Shown here in pieces: positions 27,430 to 36,118 of a DNA stretch of 62,756 nucleotides (positions within the stretch are counted from its first letter, which is position 1; every line of letters starts with the position of its first letter). Under the pieces are notes generated by a model. It was not told the origin of the DNA. It saw nothing but the letters and a program-made list of their open reading frames with translations, and ran no database searches. This DNA is from Desulfobacterales bacterium (GTDB taxonomy: Bacteria > Desulfobacterota > Desulfobacteria > Desulfobacterales > Desulfosalsimonadaceae). The stretch spans positions 1-62,756 of the forward strand of contig JAGYOX010000002.1 of assembly GCA_018399235.1 (NCBI GenBank). The letters run 5' to 3'. Position numbers and translations under genes: made by a program.

Positions 27430-27750
27430 TCATATCGGCGGGGCGATTGTCACAAGCACCCGCATATCGGTTTCCGCTTGGATGCCGTGGGGTTCGGCAA
27501 TATCGGAAACCAGGACATCGCCGGTTTCCGCCGGCATTTCCGCTTCGTCTTTTCCCAGAAACTTACCCTGACCCTCCAAAACGGCAATAGTGAGTTGTCC
27601 TTCAATGTCATGGGAATGGACCGGCAGTTTCTGCCCGGCTTTAAAATTGAAATTAATCACCTTGAAGTAGGGGGAATCATGAACCAGGTAGTTATTCGGC
27701 GCCTCGTCCTTGAATCCTGCTTCCTGGAACAATGCGTGTCGCTTCATCAT
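27430..27750 (-). CDS. Small single-domain cupin protein
   Basis: A 106-residue cupin. Motif 1 appears as PVHSHDIEGQLTIAVLEGQG, motif 2 as PAETGDVLVSDIAEPHG; the two His of motif 1 and the His of motif 2 could bind a metal. Start ATG 27750 has an excellent AAAGGAGG 8 nt upstream, better than a start at 27780. Stand-alone small cupins include sugar isomerases, dioxygenases and sensors, so no reaction can be given. It precedes nothing on its strand within 140 bp except the molybdenum gene group in the opposite order. Confidence 0.85.
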   Translation of the reverse strand: MMKRHALFQEAGFKDEAPNNYLVHDSPYFKVINFNFKAGQKLPVHSHDIEGQLTIAVLEGQGKFLGKDEAEMPAETGDVLVSDIAEPHGIQAETDMRVLVTIAPPI

Positions 27751-27867
27751 GGCGGAACCTCCTTTTTGTAATTCGTTCACCGGGAGCCCAAATTAACAAC
27801 CATTCTGGAGGCGCCCCGGTTTGAACACGTCTATACCTAATGTCGGCAAGGGATTCTTTGACTTAGG

Positions 27868-28479
27868 TCAAGCGGGAAAAATTTTTAATTGCCGGGATGC
27901 CAGGGATAGTATCCGCCGATAATCGGCCGGCGTATCCATGTCATAGACAATCCCCGGATCATCCACTGGGATTCGGCAGACGCGTTCCGGGTTGGCATGC
28001 ACCACCCGGTTCAGCGGAATGCCCTTTTGCACGGCATTGCACAAGGTTCGGGGAAAAACGGTGGGATGGCCTCCCCGGCCCTCATAGACGGGAAGGAGTA
28101 TAGAATCCGGCGCCTTGTAATAGTGAGCTTCCAACGCCGCATAGGTGTTCCGGGATACCAGCGGATGATCACAAAGGGCCACCATGATGCCGGTTACTGA
28201 TTCAGGCATTATAGACAGGCCTTTGCTCACGGATTCGGCCATATGGCTTTCCAGTTTGGCATTAACAGCAATCCCGACAGGCAAATCCCCTATTACCGGC
28301 CTAATTGTTTCCCGGCCTGCGCCAAGCACAACAATAATTGTTTCAAGACCGGCCTCCAGCATCTGGTGGAGGCAAAACCTTACCGCCGGTTTACCCCGCA
28401 CAGGGAGAAGCTGCTTGCTTTGCCCCATTCGCTGTGACGCCCCGGCGGCCAGCAGTATGGCCCCCAGTTTTGCGGCCAT
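27868..28479 (-). CDS. MocA-type molybdenum cofactor nucleotidyltransferase
   Basis: A 203-residue NTP transferase with the N-terminal signature LLAAGASQRMGQSK (residues 9-22), and ALCDHPLVS as the metal-binding Asp region. MocA/MobA-like proteins add CMP to molybdopterin to make the cytosine dinucleotide cofactor used by xanthine-dehydrogenase-family enzymes. It is the last gene after the three enzyme subunits and XdhC, fitting a dedicated maturation role. The reading frame overlaps the xdhC gene by 89 bp, unusually long. GMP versus CMP transfer cannot be told with certainty; context favours CMP. Confidence 0.88.
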   Translation of the reverse strand: MAAKLGAILLAAGASQRMGQSKQLLPVRGKPAVRFCLHQMLEAGLETIIVVLGAGRETIRPVIGDLPVGIAVNAKLESHMAESVSKGLSIMPESVTGIMVALCDHPLVSRNTYAALEAHYYKAPDSILLPVYEGRGGHPTVFPRTLCNAVQKGIPLNRVVHANPERVCRIPVDDPGIVYDMDTPADYRRILSLASRQLKIFPA

Positions 28480-29248
28480 GAAGCCTCCTTTGTTCGATCA
28501 ATTCGCCCACAATGCTAACGGCGATCTCGCGGGGGGTCATCGCCCCGATATCCAGCCCAACCGGGGTGTATACCCGCTCACATTCATTATCCGAAAACCC
28601 GTCCGCCCGAAGTTTTTCAAAAAATGACGCCCGCTTGCGCTTGCTCCCCAAAAGCCCTATGTATGGCGCATCGGTTTTAAGCGCCTTTTCCACAGCGGTT
28701 AAATCCTGAGCATGCCCCCGAGTACAGACAACAACCAATGTATTTACGTCCACGGGAATCTCCAAAAACGCGTTCTCAAAGGCGCAGGCCACTACCGAAT
28801 CCGCATCCGGCAGCATTTCCGGACTGAGATAATCCTGTCGGTCGTCCATTACCGTTACGGAGAATCCCGCGTAAGCCGCCAGATGACAAACCGCCTGTCC
28901 CACATGGCCTGCGCCGCATACAATTACGCGTGGAGCCGGGAGGATTGGCTCTATATAAAGACTAACGCTGCCGCCGCAAGCATATCCGGCCGCTTCCGTC
29001 AGTTCAATGTGGATCAGGCGCGGATCGCCTTCAGCCATGATTCGAAGGGCCTTATCCGCCGCCTCCTTCTCCATGGTGCCCCCGCCCACGGTACCGATTG
29101 TGGTCCCATCTTCGCCAACGAGCATTTTGGCGCCTTTCTTGGCCGGCACCGAGCCCTCGCTGTCCACTACAATAATCAAGGCGCAGGGGTCTCCCTTCTT
29201 CCGCCGCGCTTCTAATGCTTCAAATACGTTTGTCTCACCTAACGGCAT
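28391..29248 (-). CDS. XdhC/CoxI-family molybdoenzyme maturation protein
   Basis: A 285-residue cytosolic chaperone that in homologues binds sulfurated molybdopterin cofactor and inserts it into xanthine-dehydrogenase-type enzymes. The N-terminal XdhC_CoxI domain has GTVGGGTMEKEA and AGYACGGSVSLYIEPI; the C-terminal Rossmann domain starts VIVCGAGHVGQAV and ends YIGLLGSKRKRASFFEKL. The last 28 residues (after GRKTGG) have no family match and coincide with the overlap with the MocA gene. It overlaps the FAD-subunit gene by 14 bp, so the whole set is one operon. Confidence 0.93.
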   Translation of the reverse strand: MPLGETNVFEALEARRKKGDPCALIIVVDSEGSVPAKKGAKMLVGEDGTTIGTVGGGTMEKEAADKALRIMAEGDPRLIHIELTEAAGYACGGSVSLYIEPILPAPRVIVCGAGHVGQAVCHLAAYAGFSVTVMDDRQDYLSPEMLPDADSVVACAFENAFLEIPVDVNTLVVVCTRGHAQDLTAVEKALKTDAPYIGLLGSKRKRASFFEKLRADGFSDNECERVYTPVGLDIGAMTPREIAVSIVGELIEQRRLHGRKTGGHTAGRRGVTANGAKQAASPCAG

Positions 29249-30209
29249 TCAGCTCCTCTTCTATTACCCCCTTAAAAAGATCCAGCTTATAGGTATTTTC
29301 GGGCAGCGGGTCGGCGCCCTCAGCAACCGCCTGAGCGGCCCTTTTAATGGTTGCATCATCAAGGGTCTTGCCGCGGATGGCATTCTCCACGGATTGAGCT
29401 CTCCAAGGCACCGGTGCGGCTCCGGATAAAACGACCCGACCGTCGATAACCCGATCGCCGTCCATTTCCAAAGCGATAGCTGCTCCGGCAAGCGCAAAAT
29501 CCCAGGATCGCCTGGCCCGGACTTTACGATAGGAGCTACGCATATTACCCGCCGGTCTCGGCAATTCAATATAGGTAATCACCTCCCCCGGCTTTAGCAC
29601 GGTTTCCACCTGCGGATTTTTTCTTGGCAGCACATGAAAGGTTTCCACCGGCAGCGTCCGCTTGCCATCCGGCCCCATGGTTCGAACCTTTGCCGCTAGC
29701 GCCGCAAGCGGCGGCGCCGTATCTGAAGGATGCGTGATTATGCAGATCCGGTCATGCCCGAATATGGCATGGAACTGATGCTCTCCGCCCAGCGCGTAAC
29801 AGATATCCCCGCCCTTTCTGAGGCAGTTAAACTCCCCTCGGTAATACCAGCAGCGAGGCTTCTGGCAGAGATTGCCGCCGAGCGTTCCCTGGTTTCGAAG
29901 CTGGGGACTGGCCACTTCCGATGCGCCCTGGGCAAGGCACGGGTATTTTTTTAGGATCATCGGATTTTCGGAAACTTCCGTAATGGTGGTCAACGCACCG
30001 ATGATCAAACCGCCGTCTGCGGTCTCCTTTACCCCTCGAAGATCATGTAATGCGCTTAAACTTACGACTTTGTCCACATCCATAATGCCATCCCGCAGGC
30101 ATCCGAGCAGGTCGGTGCCCCCGGCATGTATGGCGGCCCCTCCAGCGCTCAGGTGTTTTACGGTATCCTTTAGCGTTTCCGGCCGGACATAAGAAAATTG
30201 TGGTAGCAC
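29235..30209 (-). CDS. Molybdo-hydroxylase FAD subunit with extra FeS cluster (PaoB-like)
   Basis: Medium subunit of a xanthine-dehydrogenase-family enzyme, 324 residues. FAD-binding motifs AGGTDLLG (near 30-37) and LGGNLCQKPRC are present. The stretch from CQKPRC through FNCLRKGGDIC contains four cysteines, as in PaoB and 4-hydroxybenzoyl-CoA reductase beta subunits, which carry an additional [4Fe-4S] cluster; this is absent from ordinary xanthine dehydrogenases. It follows the large subunit by 3 bp. Together with a Tat-type signal on the FeS subunit this points to a periplasmic aldehyde oxidoreductase-like complex. Confidence 0.92.
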   Translation of the reverse strand: MLPQFSYVRPETLKDTVKHLSAGGAAIHAGGTDLLGCLRDGIMDVDKVVSLSALHDLRGVKETADGGLIIGALTTITEVSENPMILKKYPCLAQGASEVASPQLRNQGTLGGNLCQKPRCWYYRGEFNCLRKGGDICYALGGEHQFHAIFGHDRICIITHPSDTAPPLAALAAKVRTMGPDGKRTLPVETFHVLPRKNPQVETVLKPGEVITYIELPRPAGNMRSSYRKVRARRSWDFALAGAAIALEMDGDRVIDGRVVLSGAAPVPWRAQSVENAIRGKTLDDATIKRAAQAVAEGADPLPENTYKLDLFKGVIEEELNAVR

Positions 30210-30212
30210 AGC

Positions 30213-32531
30213 TTATCCCTCCTTCCTTGCCGCAAGGCGACGGCACATTCCCATCGGACTGACCGGCGCGTTGGTAAACCGGATGCCGGTTGCCATATAA
30301 AGGGCATTGGCAATCGCCGAGGCCGTTGGAATGGTAACCGGCTCACCCAGTCCCTTTGTGCCGGTATTGTTGGCCTCCGGGTCATCAATTTCAATGGGCA
30401 GGCTCTCCATGTCCACGGGTACGTCAAGGGCCGTGGGGAGTTTGTAATCATGCCAGTTCCGGTTGCAAAGTTTTCCCGTTTGTTTACCGTCAAGCTGCCT
30501 GAACTCGGTCATCCCAAAGCCAATACCCATGACGATGCCCCCGAAAACCTGGTTGTCATAAGTCAACCGATCAAGCACACGGCCGCTGTCATGCGCTCCC
30601 AGAAAGCGAAGAACTCTCATTTCACCGGTTTTCGTGTTGACCTCAACCTCGCAAAACTGGGCGCCAAATGGATTGACCGTTTTTGTTCGCGGATTGGGGC
30701 CCCGGTAGCCCACCCCAACGACAACGCCCCGCTTCTTCAGACGACCCACATCCGTCACCCTAATCCGCTTGCTTTTGTCTTTTCGCCAGACGATTTCAGT
30801 TCCCTCATAATCAAGCTCGGCTGTCCGCACATCCAGATCTTCCGCAGCCATCTCAAGAATCTGTCTTTTAACATCAATGGCCGCATTCCGCACCGTGGGC
30901 GACTCCGTGGGAACCGTCTTGCTGCCACCGCTGGGCGTGGCATACTGGGTGGTACCCGTATCCGCATGCTCGATCTGGATGACTTCGGGCTTAACCCCCA
31001 ATTCCTCTGCAGTCACCAATGCCATCACTGTTTTGGTGCCGGTACCGATGTCACTCGCACCCATATTCAGATTCACGGATCCGTCCCGAAAAAGCTTGAT
31101 AATCACTGTGGAAGGCGGCCCGCCGCCGCCCACGTACCAGACGCAGGCGCCCATCCCAACGCCGCGCTTGATATGGGAGGCCGATTGATTCTGTTCTTTG
31201 GCGCGCTTAAGCGCATTCTTCCAGCCGAACTGCTGAGCCCCCCGCTCTATGCATGCCTTAAGGCCGGTAGTGGTATAAGGCTCGCTCCGCCCCTGGCTGA
31301 TGGCGGGAATATTTTTAAGCCGCAGTTTAACAGGATTCATGCCGATCTTTTCGGCCAGGGCATCCATCATCTGCTCAAGCGCCCAGCTGCCCTGCGGATG
31401 GCCGGGCGCGCGGAAGGGTCTTGCGGTTCCGGCGTTGATGTAGACATCCTTTGATCTGCACCTGACATTATCACACTTATAAAGGTCCCGAACCAGCCAG
31501 TCCACGAGTGCCGTACCGCCGCCCGGATAGGCCCCGCTTGGTCCGATGCACTCGAATTCAAACGCGGTAAGCGTACCGTCACTTTTTACTCCGGCTTTTA
31601 ACCGCATGGTGTTGGCCGGACGGTTGCCGACGCAGAGGTAGGTTTCCTCGCGGGTCAAAATCATCTTGACCGGCCGGGCCGCCTGTTTGGCCAATAGCGA
31701 CGCAAGCACGGTGTATTTACCCGGCTTCAGTTTGCTGCCAAATCCGCCGCCCATATAGTGGCCGATTACCCGGACTTTGGAAAGCGGTATGCCAAGCACC
31801 TCCGCCACATTGGATTGAACGGCGTATACCCCCTGGCTCGACTCCCAAATGGTCAACCGATCTCCGTCCCAGTTGGCAACGCAACCGTGAAGCTCCATCG
31901 GGGTGTGTATCTGGCACGGGGTTTCATAGGTCTCTTCTAAAACCGCATCCGCCTCGGCAAACCCCCTGGAAATGTCTCCCCGTTCATACTCATCCATACC
32001 TGCCAAGTTGCCGCCATCGTGGACTTTTGGCGCACTTTCCGACAACGCCTCTTTATAATCCGCTACATACGGTAGTACCTCATATGCGACCTCAATGGCG
32101 TGCGCCGCGTCCCATGCCTGATACCGGGTATCCGCCGCCACGGCCGCCACAACCTCTCCCTCAAACCGGCAATGGCTGTCAAAAAGCGGACCGGTATAAT
32201 TGCGGTATTTCCAATTCAGTCCCTTGACTTTCGGAGAAACCCCGGTAATTACCGCCCGTACCCCCGGCATGGTCTTGGCCCGGCTGGCATCCACCTTCTT
32301 GACTTTTGCATGCGGGTGCGGGCACCGCAGAATGGCGCCGTAAACCATGTTGGGCAGCTTGATGTCAGACGGATAAACCGCGGTCCCGCTGACCCGTTCA
32401 TAGGCGTCCACCCGCGGGATGCGTTTGCCCACGACATCGGTCTGTTTCCAGAATGCCGGCTTATCGCCCGGCGCCGGGGTCTCGGGCACAGGCAGCCCCT
32501 CAGTGTAATAAACATTGCTGTCTTCAGCCAT
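30213..32531 (-). CDS. Molybdo-hydroxylase large subunit (PaoC-like)
   Basis: A 772-residue molybdopterin-binding catalytic subunit. The N-terminal hammerhead domain contains YERVSGTAVYPSDI; cofactor-binding segments GHYMGGGFGSKLKPGK, FRAPGHPQGSWALEQ and GASDIGTGTKT follow. The catalytic Glu that activates water in this family is seen in GTKGLGEPVT. No signal peptide, so it would be carried out with the Tat-bearing FeS subunit if the complex is exported. The substrate may be an aldehyde or a heteroaromatic; the sequence does not decide. It is 3 bp from the FAD subunit and 8 bp from the FeS subunit. Confidence 0.94.
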   Translation of the reverse strand: MAEDSNVYYTEGLPVPETPAPGDKPAFWKQTDVVGKRIPRVDAYERVSGTAVYPSDIKLPNMVYGAILRCPHPHAKVKKVDASRAKTMPGVRAVITGVSPKVKGLNWKYRNYTGPLFDSHCRFEGEVVAAVAADTRYQAWDAAHAIEVAYEVLPYVADYKEALSESAPKVHDGGNLAGMDEYERGDISRGFAEADAVLEETYETPCQIHTPMELHGCVANWDGDRLTIWESSQGVYAVQSNVAEVLGIPLSKVRVIGHYMGGGFGSKLKPGKYTVLASLLAKQAARPVKMILTREETYLCVGNRPANTMRLKAGVKSDGTLTAFEFECIGPSGAYPGGGTALVDWLVRDLYKCDNVRCRSKDVYINAGTARPFRAPGHPQGSWALEQMMDALAEKIGMNPVKLRLKNIPAISQGRSEPYTTTGLKACIERGAQQFGWKNALKRAKEQNQSASHIKRGVGMGACVWYVGGGGPPSTVIIKLFRDGSVNLNMGASDIGTGTKTVMALVTAEELGVKPEVIQIEHADTGTTQYATPSGGSKTVPTESPTVRNAAIDVKRQILEMAAEDLDVRTAELDYEGTEIVWRKDKSKRIRVTDVGRLKKRGVVVGVGYRGPNPRTKTVNPFGAQFCEVEVNTKTGEMRVLRFLGAHDSGRVLDRLTYDNQVFGGIVMGIGFGMTEFRQLDGKQTGKLCNRNWHDYKLPTALDVPVDMESLPIEIDDPEANNTGTKGLGEPVTIPTASAIANALYMATGIRFTNAPVSPMGMCRRLAARKEG

Positions 32532-32539
32532 GCTCCCCC

Positions 32540-33175
32540 CTACTTTGTTTTGAGTCCAGCCGCCCTGCTGGCGGCCCGGAAAATATGATTATATGCGCCG
32601 CACCGGCAGAGGTTTCCGGAAACGCCTCTCCGGATTTTGTCCATAGAGGGTTTCAGGGTCTTCCGCAAAAGCCCCTCGACGGCCATCATCTGGCCGGACG
32701 TGCAGTAACCGCACTGGAATGCATCCTCCTCCAGAAACGCGGTCTGCACCGGGCCAAGTTCCTCGCCCATCATCAGCCCTTCAACAGTTGTAATCCGACG
32801 GCTTTCGGCTTCCACCGCCAGCGTCATACATGCATAGCGCGGGATATCGTCGATAAGCACCGTACATGCCCCGCATTCCCCTCGGCCGCACCCCTCTTTT
32901 GTACCGGTCAGGCCGATCGTCTCGCGCAGAACGTATAACAGGGTCCAGCGGGGCTCGACCAGAACCGCATGATTCACCCCGTTAATATTAAGATTGATCT
33001 TTACGGTATCGGTTGCATCGAGTATTTTTGCCGGCGGTTCCGGCTTTGAGCCTGCAGCCATTGCCGCCCCTGACAAAGAGGCCCCCACCGCCCCGGTACC
33101 CATAATCTGCATAAACCCCCTTCGGGTCATGCCTTGTTTGCCGGTCCCTTCATTATCGCGATGTTCCGAGCACAT
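32540..33175 (-). CDS. Molybdo-hydroxylase 2Fe-2S subunit with Tat signal (PaoA-like)
   Basis: A 211-residue subunit carrying two [2Fe-2S] clusters: plant-type C...CGRGECGACTVL...C and alpha-helical CGYCTSGQ...CRCG. The N-terminus has a twin-arginine signal, MTRRGFMQIMGTGAVGAS followed by an Ala-rich region, so the folded complex is probably exported, as in E. coli PaoABC. Start ATG 33175 has GGGAGGGTG upstream; the longer frame to 33262 adds 29 residues that would bury the signal. First gene of the five-gene operon ending with xdhC and the nucleotidyltransferase. Confidence 0.94.
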   Translation of the reverse strand: MCSEHRDNEGTGKQGMTRRGFMQIMGTGAVGASLSGAAMAAGSKPEPPAKILDATDTVKINLNINGVNHAVLVEPRWTLLYVLRETIGLTGTKEGCGRGECGACTVLIDDIPRYACMTLAVEAESRRITTVEGLMMGEELGPVQTAFLEEDAFQCGYCTSGQMMAVEGLLRKTLKPSMDKIRRGVSGNLCRCGAYNHIFRAASRAAGLKTK

Positions 33176-33543
33176 AAACACCCTCCCGGTTGATTGGTGG
33201 AATGGTCGGTTTTGATAACCGCCTGATTCATATAACGACATCACCGAAAAAACATACGTCATGAAATTAAAAAATTGAATAAATTATAATATAACCCGCC
33301 CCTGCCGTGAATACATGAAAACCCGTATTTCTCGGTCAAATTTACAGTAATGTGATAATAAACTTAAAATCCCTGCGGCCAGTCCGATGTAAACGACGGA
33401 CGGGATTGTCAAACGACAATTTTCTTGACATAGATTGACGCCGTTTATATCCAAGGTTGATGGCTTAGTAAAAAAACTTTTTACGAGACCGTCAGCGTTG
33501 GAGAGCCGTAAAAAATTATTTTCCTCATGATGAAGGGTAGTTG
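33176..33543. other. Intergenic region between molybdo-hydroxylase operon and AGCS gene
   Basis: Divergent control region. It contains a collapsed TIR-repeat hairpin at 33458-33494. I see no clear sigma70 or sigma54 promoter on either strand and no further gene. Confidence 0.5.
33458..33494. repeat. Collapsed TIR-family element (terminal repeats only)
   Basis: The two terminal repeats of the MITE-like family lie back to back (TGATGGCTTAGTAAAAA then ACTTTTTACGAGACCGTCA) with the interior missing, forming a hairpin of about 17 bp with mismatches. It sits 50 bp upstream of the AGCS gene and could act in transcript folding or termination. Confidence 0.7.
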
Positions 33544-34893
33544 ATGCAGGAATTTCTGGGATCAATCAGTGGATTCGTTTGGGGGCCGGTAACCATCATC
33601 CTCCTGGTGGGAACCGGGGTTCTGATCACACTTGTTGTTAAGCTTATCCAGTTGCGCAAGTTCGGATATGCATGGAAACTGATCTCCGGCAAGTATGACG
33701 ACCCCCGGGATAAGGGGGAAATCACACATTTTCAAGCCCTTAGTGCAGCGCTTTCCGCCACCATCGGCACCGGAAACATCGCCGGGGTGGGCACCGCCCT
33801 TGCTCTTGGCGGACCGGGGGCGGTTTTCTGGATGTGGATCACCGCGGTATTTGGCATGGCCCTCAAATACGGCGAATGCCTGCTTTCATTGAACTACCGG
33901 ACCATCCATCCAAATGGGGTTGTCGGTGCCGGTCCGATGTACTATCTGGAAAAAGGGCTGGGGCAGAAATGGCTCGGGGTTCTTTTCGCCATATTCGCCG
34001 CCGTGGCCTCCTTCGGCATCGGCAACATGGTCCAGGCCAATTCCGTGGCCGAACCGGTCCAGACCTATTTCGGCATACCCAAGCTAGTCACCGGTCTAAT
34101 TATCGGAATCCTTGTCTTCCTGGTCATTGTGGGCGGAATCAAGCGTATCGGGCAGGTGGCCAGCCGACTGGTCCCGGTAATGGCTGTCTTCTACGTCGTT
34201 GGGGCGCTGGTTGTGATATTCGCGAATATCGGCGAGGTGCCGGCCGCCTTAGGCAGAATCTTCAGCGACGCTTTCACCGGCACGGCCGCCACAGGCGGAT
34301 TCGCCGGTGCGGCTGTATCCCAGGTCATCCGCTTTGGCGTGGCCCGGGGCGTCTTTTCCAACGAGGCCGGGCTGGGCAGCGCACCGATTGCCCATGGCGC
34401 CGCAAAGACTAAAGAGCCGGTGCGCGAAGGCTTGGTTGCCATGCTTGGGCCCTTTATCGATACCATCGTTATCTGTACAATGACCGCCCTGGTGATCATC
34501 CTTACCGGCGCGTTTTCCACCGGTGAAACCGGCGCGGATCTAACGGCCAAGGCCTTTAACATGGGGCTTCCCGGACCGGGGGGCTACATTGTAGCCATAG
34601 GTATCATCTTTTTCGCCTTTTCCACAGCCATTAGCTGGTCCTATTATGGCGACCGGTGCATTGACTATCTCTTCGGAGAAAAAATGGTCATGCCCTACCG
34701 GCTTCTGTACTGTATACTGCTGCCAATCGGTGCCTACGTTAAATTGGCGACGGTATGGACCATATCGGATATCTTCAACGCACTCATGGCCTGGCCCAAC
34801 CTGATCGGTCTCATCTGCCTGACACCGGTCATCATACGCCAGACCAGAGAGTACTTCAGCGATCCCACGCGGGTCTATCCGAATATTGTTTAG
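33544..34893 (+). CDS. Sodium:alanine/glycine symporter (AGCS family)
   Basis: An inner-membrane amino-acid symporter of 449 residues with about ten to eleven transmembrane segments. The family signature GPGAVFWMWITAVFGMALKY is near residues 90-110, with SATIGTGNIAGVGTAL before it and VFSNEAGLGSAPIAH in the middle; these loops coordinate sodium and the amino acid. ATG 33544 is preferred to the adjacent TTG at 33541. The gene converges with the oxidoreductase operon, overlapping by 4 bp at the 3' end. Uptake of an amino acid would suit the neighbouring indolepyruvate oxidoreductase operon, though it is not co-transcribed. Confidence 0.94.
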   Translation: MQEFLGSISGFVWGPVTIILLVGTGVLITLVVKLIQLRKFGYAWKLISGKYDDPRDKGEITHFQALSAALSATIGTGNIAGVGTALALGGPGAVFWMWITAVFGMALKYGECLLSLNYRTIHPNGVVGAGPMYYLEKGLGQKWLGVLFAIFAAVASFGIGNMVQANSVAEPVQTYFGIPKLVTGLIIGILVFLVIVGGIKRIGQVASRLVPVMAVFYVVGALVVIFANIGEVPAALGRIFSDAFTGTAATGGFAGAAVSQVIRFGVARGVFSNEAGLGSAPIAHGAAKTKEPVREGLVAMLGPFIDTIVICTMTALVIILTGAFSTGETGADLTAKAFNMGLPGPGGYIVAIGIIFFAFSTAISWSYYGDRCIDYLFGEKMVMPYRLLYCILLPIGAYVKLATVWTISDIFNALMAWPNLIGLICLTPVIIRQTREYFSDPTRVYPNIV

Positions 34894-36080
34894 TCCCTTA
34901 CAAATTCCCTGCCGGAATAATAATATTTCATTGGCTTATAATGCATTAACATCTCGATAGCGCACCGGTTGCAGTTGACGCAGGTGATGACATCCCCTTC
35001 TTTTTTTTCCATTAAATTAACAAGGTTGGGTTGCCTGATAAAAGGCCTGGAAAGAGAGATAAAATCGGCCTTTCCGTTTTCAATGGCTTTTTCCATGATC
35101 TCCCGTCTGCGCATGCCGCCCACGGCAATAACCGGCGCTTTAACATTTTTTTTGATTTCCGCCGCATATGGTAAAAAATAGGCCTCTTCAAAATCCGCCC
35201 ACCGCCGAAGGGAATTTTCCAAGAACCGCATCAGAAAGCGCTCCATTACATTCAGCCGCTGCGCCATAAGATCTGTGGGCAGATCGCCTCTTATAGTGGA
35301 AAGACCTCTTTCGGCGATGCCTCCGCTCACCTCAATCGCATCAATCCCCATTAAATCCAATTTCTTACAGACTTCAACGGCTTCTTTAAGATTAAACCCG
35401 CCTTTTATACAATCATCCGCATTGATTTTAATGAGAATGGGGTAATCGGAGCCCACTTCATCACGAATCTTTTGATAGACTTCCATGAGAAAACGGGCAC
35501 GGTTTTCAAGAGAGCCTCCCCATTGATCCTTTCGGCGGTTCGTATGGCCTGAGAGAAATTGATTGATCAGATAGCCATGCGCCGCATGAATTTGTAAACC
35601 GTCAAAGCCCGCTTTTTGTATTCTTTTTGCGGCGTCCACATAGCTGCCAATCGTTCCTTTGATTTCATCAACCGTCATCCCTTTCGGTTTTACTAAACTG
35701 AGCATATCTCTCACGGGTGAAGGGGCAACAGGCTTTGTTTTGAAATATTTAGGGTCACGCTGTCTTCCTGCGTGGTTAATTTGGGCCACTATTCTCGCTC
35801 CATGAATGTGTGCCGAATCAACCACAGGGCGCAGATCCTCTATCAGTTCATCTTTATCAATGGTTACGTTGTAAGGGTATGCTCTCCCGACTTCGTTTAC
35901 ATAAAAATTTCCCGAAACGATTAAACCTACTCCCCCTTTAGCCAACCTTTCATAAGCATTTTGATATTGATCCGTGACACGGCCCCCTTCGGTGGCTAAA
36001 AATTCTGCGGTCGCGGAACGCACAAACCTGTTTTTCAAATTCATAGGGCCAATTGATCCAGATTTAAAAAGAGATGACAT
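34890..36080 (-). CDS. Old-yellow-enzyme family NADH:flavin oxidoreductase
   Basis: A 396-residue FMN-binding TIM-barrel ene-reductase. The N-terminal KNRFVRSATAEFLA, the central AAHGYLINQFLSGHTNRRKD and the C-terminal FISLSRPFIRQPNL are typical. It ends with CVNCNRC (residues near 375), part of the Cys cluster that in 2,4-dienoyl-CoA reductase-type members binds [4Fe-4S]; however the protein stops there without the FAD/NADPH domain, so it is the short form. Last gene of the six-gene minus operon. The substrate is probably an enoate or related activated alkene. Confidence 0.9.
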   Translation of the reverse strand: MSSLFKSGSIGPMNLKNRFVRSATAEFLATEGGRVTDQYQNAYERLAKGGVGLIVSGNFYVNEVGRAYPYNVTIDKDELIEDLRPVVDSAHIHGARIVAQINHAGRQRDPKYFKTKPVAPSPVRDMLSLVKPKGMTVDEIKGTIGSYVDAAKRIQKAGFDGLQIHAAHGYLINQFLSGHTNRRKDQWGGSLENRARFLMEVYQKIRDEVGSDYPILIKINADDCIKGGFNLKEAVEVCKKLDLMGIDAIEVSGGIAERGLSTIRGDLPTDLMAQRLNVMERFLMRFLENSLRRWADFEEAYFLPYAAEIKKNVKAPVIAVGGMRRREIMEKAIENGKADFISLSRPFIRQPNLVNLMEKKEGDVITCVNCNRCAIEMLMHYKPMKYYYSGREFVRD

Positions 36081-36118
36081 TATTATTCCTTTTTCTTATA
36101 AAAAATTATTACGAGCCA

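Noticed and set aside
30450-31454. A 334-codon plus-strand frame opposite the molybdo-hydroxylase large subunit
   Set aside because: Antisense to conserved catalytic motifs, composition typical of a shadow frame in GC-rich coding DNA.
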